Shown here: one piece after another, positions 61,726 through 64,000 of the stretch | Numbering within the stretch: position 1 is the stretch's first letter | Layout: the number at the start of each line of letters is the position of its first letter | DNA from: Chondrinema litorale | GTDB taxonomy: Bacteria > Bacteroidota > Bacteroidia > Cytophagales > Flammeovirgaceae | Assembly: GCF_026250525.1 (NCBI RefSeq) | Contig: NZ_CP111043.1 | Location: 1,477,421 to 1,541,420 of the forward strand | DNA length: 64,000 nucleotides | Direction: 5' to 3' | Notes under the pieces: model-generated | Databases searched by the model: none | What the model was told of the DNA's origin: nothing | What the model saw: only the letters and a program-made list of their open reading frames with translations | Program-made: the position numbers and the translations under genes

Positions 61726-63629
61726 ACGACCAATTAGAATTCCTGAAAACAGTAAAACCATTTGATGTATTGCCAGACGATGTTTTACTGGAAGTAATAG
61801 ACCTACTTGAAGATGTATATTACTCAAAAGAAAAAGTAATATACCTTCAGGATGAATCTAAAATGAAGGGAATTGAAATTTTGGTTGACGGTGAGTTCGA
61901 AGCATTTTTTTACGACAGTGGTCAGAATAAAAGACTAATTGAAAAATATGGTAGAGGCTTTTGTTTTGGTGGCATATCTGTACTTTTAAATAAAAAAAAG
62001 TCTCTAAGAACTGTAATTGCTAAAAAAGGAACTCGTGTTCTTTTCCTCCACAGAAATCACTTTAAGGCGCTTTGCCAAGCTTACGAGGACTTCTTTCATT
62101 ATTTTACTGCTGAATTTGGCAGACTGATGCTAAATGATGAATATGCCCATTTTGTAAAGCCAAATACAACTCGCGAAGAAAACTTTATTGCTTCTGATCA
62201 AATGTATTCTAGAAAAATAGAAACCATTGATCCACGAGAAGTTATCTCTTGCGATAGCCAAACTCCTATTTACGAAGTGGCTAGAATTATGGGCGAGCAA
62301 AAAATCAGTTGCTTGTTTGTAAAAGATCAAGAAGAAAAAATTATTGGTTTTGTAACTGATATTACCCTTAGAGATAAAGTAATAGCCAAGTTACTAGATA
62401 TTAATTTGCCTATTCTTGAAGTAATAGACAACCCCATTGTTTCTATTGATGACCAAGCTTTTGTTTATGAGGCAATTTTATTAATGTTTCAAAATAAAAT
62501 CAGATACTTATTAATAGAAAAAAATGGTGAAGTTAGTGGAGTAATAAGCAGGAATAGATTATTGAGTGAACAGGCACAGTCTCCATTTGTATTTATACAG
62601 TCGGTTAAACTTGCACTTACAGTAGATGAATTAAGGCAAAAGTGGCAGAAAGTACCTGAGATTGTTTTCCAGCTACTAAATAGAGGTGTAAAATCTGAGA
62701 TTGTTAATCAAGTTATAACCACTGTTTCTGATGCCATAGCTTTTAAAGTAATTGAAACTGTGATAGAAGAAATGGGCGAACCACCTGCCAAATTTGTATT
62801 TATGGTTTTAGGTAGTGAAGGCAGACAGGAACAAACCCTTAAAACAGATCAAGATAATGCTATTATCTACGAAGACAAAGCAAATGAACACAGAGAAGAA
62901 GTAAGGGAATATTTCTTGAAATTTTCGGAGAAAGTATCTGGTCATTTAGATTACATAGGCTTTAGCTTTTGTACTGGCGGCTTTATGGCTAAAAATCCTA
63001 AGTGGACACATTCACTCTCTCACTGGAAAAGGAATTACGAAAGCTGGATGGATCAATCTTTACCAGAGACTGTAATGAACTTTTCTATTTTCTTTGATTG
63101 CAGATATATATATGGAGATGAAACAATTCTAGAAGAATTGAAAGATTTCCTTTATGAAAAGCTAGATAAACCTTTAGACAGGTTCTTCTATCATATGGCA
63201 AACATTGCTTTGCAGTTTGAACCACCTCTCACTTTTTTCAGAAACATTAGAACTTTTACACAAGGCTCTCAGCAGGTTTTTAACATTAAAAAAACCATGG
63301 CACCAATCGTAGACCTTGTTAGGGTTTATGCGCTAAAGAATAAGATTTTTAAAACGAATACAGGTGAACGCATTGAAGCTTTAAGAGAAATTGGGATTTT
63401 TACAGAAAAACAATTCCACGAATTAATGCAGGCTTATTATTATCTAATGGGTATGCGCCTCAAAAAACAAGCTACACAAATTAGAAATGATAAAGCAGAA
63501 CCTAACAACTTCATAGACCCAAAAAGTCTCACCAAAATAGAACAGGTTACGCTAAAAGAGGTTTTTAAAGTTATTAAAGACTTTCAGTTGAAAATAAAAA
63601 TAGAGTTTACTAACTCCATTTTCGGTTAA
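61722..63629 (+). CDS. cNMP-binding, CBS-pair, DUF294 nucleotidyltransferase
   Basis: 635 aa. Residues about 10-135 are a cyclic-nucleotide-binding-like domain; about 170-285 are a CBS pair (CDSQTPIYEVARIMGEQKIS); about 300-430 are the DUF294 nucleotidyltransferase with GSEGRQEQ (364-371) and the metal-binding Asp376/Asp378 in TDQDNA; the rest is the DUF294 C-terminal helical domain. The GlnD/GlnE-like motif suggests transfer of a nucleotide to a protein. It is coupled to the exonuclease by ATGA, an arrangement I recall from other phyla, so the two may work together. Confidence 0.92.
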   Translation: MNDQLEFLKTVKPFDVLPDDVLLEVIDLLEDVYYSKEKVIYLQDESKMKGIEILVDGEFEAFFYDSGQNKRLIEKYGRGFCFGGISVLLNKKKSLRTVIAKKGTRVLFLHRNHFKALCQAYEDFFHYFTAEFGRLMLNDEYAHFVKPNTTREENFIASDQMYSRKIETIDPREVISCDSQTPIYEVARIMGEQKISCLFVKDQEEKIIGFVTDITLRDKVIAKLLDINLPILEVIDNPIVSIDDQAFVYEAILLMFQNKIRYLLIEKNGEVSGVISRNRLLSEQAQSPFVFIQSVKLALTVDELRQKWQKVPEIVFQLLNRGVKSEIVNQVITTVSDAIAFKVIETVIEEMGEPPAKFVFMVLGSEGRQEQTLKTDQDNAIIYEDKANEHREEVREYFLKFSEKVSGHLDYIGFSFCTGGFMAKNPKWTHSLSHWKRNYESWMDQSLPETVMNFSIFFDCRYIYGDETILEELKDFLYEKLDKPLDRFFYHMANIALQFEPPLTFFRNIRTFTQGSQQVFNIKKTMAPIVDLVRVYALKNKIFKTNTGERIEALREIGIFTEKQFHELMQAYYYLMGMRLKKQATQIRNDKAEPNNFIDPKSLTKIEQVTLKEVFKVIKDFQLKIKIEFTNSIFG

Positions 63630-63651
63630 GCACACTCTAACATAAAAACAA

Positions 63652-63680
63652 AAAGCACTTAATTAGTAAGTGCTTTTTTT
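63652..63680 (+). terminator. Terminator of the exonuclease-DUF294 operon
   Basis: AAAGCACTTA (63652-63661) pairs with TAAGTGCTTT (63667-63676) around ATTAG, then more T residues. The stem is nearly the same as that after tRNA-Thr. Confidence 0.88.
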
Positions 63681-63868
63681 GGTTAGATACAAATCAAGTT
63701 TATAAAAATTACTTTGCAATTTGCATTAGGAACATATCAGTGCTTTATGTGTTGGTATCTGTTAAGATTAAGGCTGCATTGACTTTAATTGAACATTGTA
63801 CTTTATATAATAATTAGCGTGAACTTCAATTAAACATAATTGACTTATAGCTATACTTTAGTTTTCTA

Positions 63869-64000
63869 CTAAATATGCTCTCCCCATTTCACAAGAAGTT
63901 TTACTTTCCCAATTTTAATCTCGACTACATACTTCATGACATTACTTGAAAAAATCAGTTTTTGTAAATTCTGATTACCTGCTCTAGCTCGTGTGAATAT
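63869..64000 (-). CDS. Possible C-terminal end of a gene from the right edge
   Basis: A minus-strand frame stays open for 43 codons from the window edge to TAG at 63869-63871. It reads a basic, Lys/Val-rich tail (MKYVVEIKIGKVKLLVKW inside). The two other minus frames have stops. It may be the end of a gene outside the window or chance; no family recognised. Confidence 0.25.
   Translation of the reverse strand: MFTRARAGNQNLQKLIFSSNVMKYVVEIKIGKVKLLVKWGEHI

Overview
The window looks like a stretch of chromosome from a marine-type Bacteroidota of the order Cytophagales. The evidence is low GC content, an almost complete lack of Shine-Dalgarno sites, promoters of the Bacteroidota form TTTG-N19/20-TAnnTTTG (best example before the tRNA-Thr gene), a Rho factor with a long acidic/basic N-terminal insert, and typical families: WG-repeat, DUF4097, capsule-assembly/RemB-like barrel, PorE-like OmpA protein, two-component-propeller protein with SpoIIE, and LytTR regulator. 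No phage, insertion sequence, CRISPR array or rRNA is visible. Most of the window is ordinary chromosomal housekeeping and envelope/signalling content.

Layout. 1-5.7 kb: a secreted DUF6624-like protein, a LON-domain protein, rho with its own hairpin terminator, a self-contained unit for a 63-aa membrane peptide, and a secreted coiled-coil protein. 5.8-10.9 kb: the most unusual locus, a minus-strand operon read as tandem voltage-sensor-like membrane protein, roadblock/longin-like protein, Rab-like small GTPase, hybrid histidine kinase with receiver and Hpt, and LytTR response regulator. 11-25.5 kb: csaA and a GlmU-like nucleotidyltransferase, oligopeptidase B, a 1096-aa WG-repeat protein, an acyl-CoA carboxyltransferase, two tandem paralogous mini-proteins, a threonine/serine dehydratase, and grpE-dnaJ. 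25.6-31 kb: TauE-type permease, Tat/lipoprotein FAD oxidoreductase with a DUF350 protein, anmK and mscS.

31-35.7 kb: a divergent locus. A coiled-coil protein and a peptidoglycan-binding-like protein lie on the minus strand. An ExbB/MotA-like channel, an ExbD-like partner, a third single-pass protein and an aromatic amino acid decarboxylase lie on the plus strand. Between them is a gene-less 297-nt segment with a chain of mutually exclusive hairpins ending in a strong terminator, which I read as a candidate small or leader RNA. 35.9-39.7 kb: an acyl-CoA dehydrogenase behind twin perfect palindromes, cytidine deaminase, and saccharopine dehydrogenase. 39.7-50.2 kb: an ECF sigma / membrane anti-sigma-like / DUF4097 operon, an outer-membrane barrel, a PorE-like OmpA protein, a secreted glycoside-hydrolase-like protein, and PBP1C. 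50.5-64 kb: a propeller-SpoIIE sensor phosphatase, a membrane-anchored patatin, a second acyl-CoA dehydrogenase, a glycosyltransferase, an Ldh2-type dehydrogenase, tRNA-Thr(UGU), and a translationally coupled DEDDh exonuclease / cNMP-CBS-DUF294 nucleotidyltransferase pair.

How the pieces work together. The 5.8-10.9 kb operon has every part of a phosphorelay (His, Asp, His, then a LytTR output) next to a GTPase and a candidate roadblock-type regulator. This suggests a switch joining a membrane sensor, a GTPase and transcription, loosely analogous to MglA/MglB in gliding bacteria. The ExbB/ExbD-like locus suggests a proton-driven envelope machine with unknown output. Function calls come from motif recognition only; no database search was possible.
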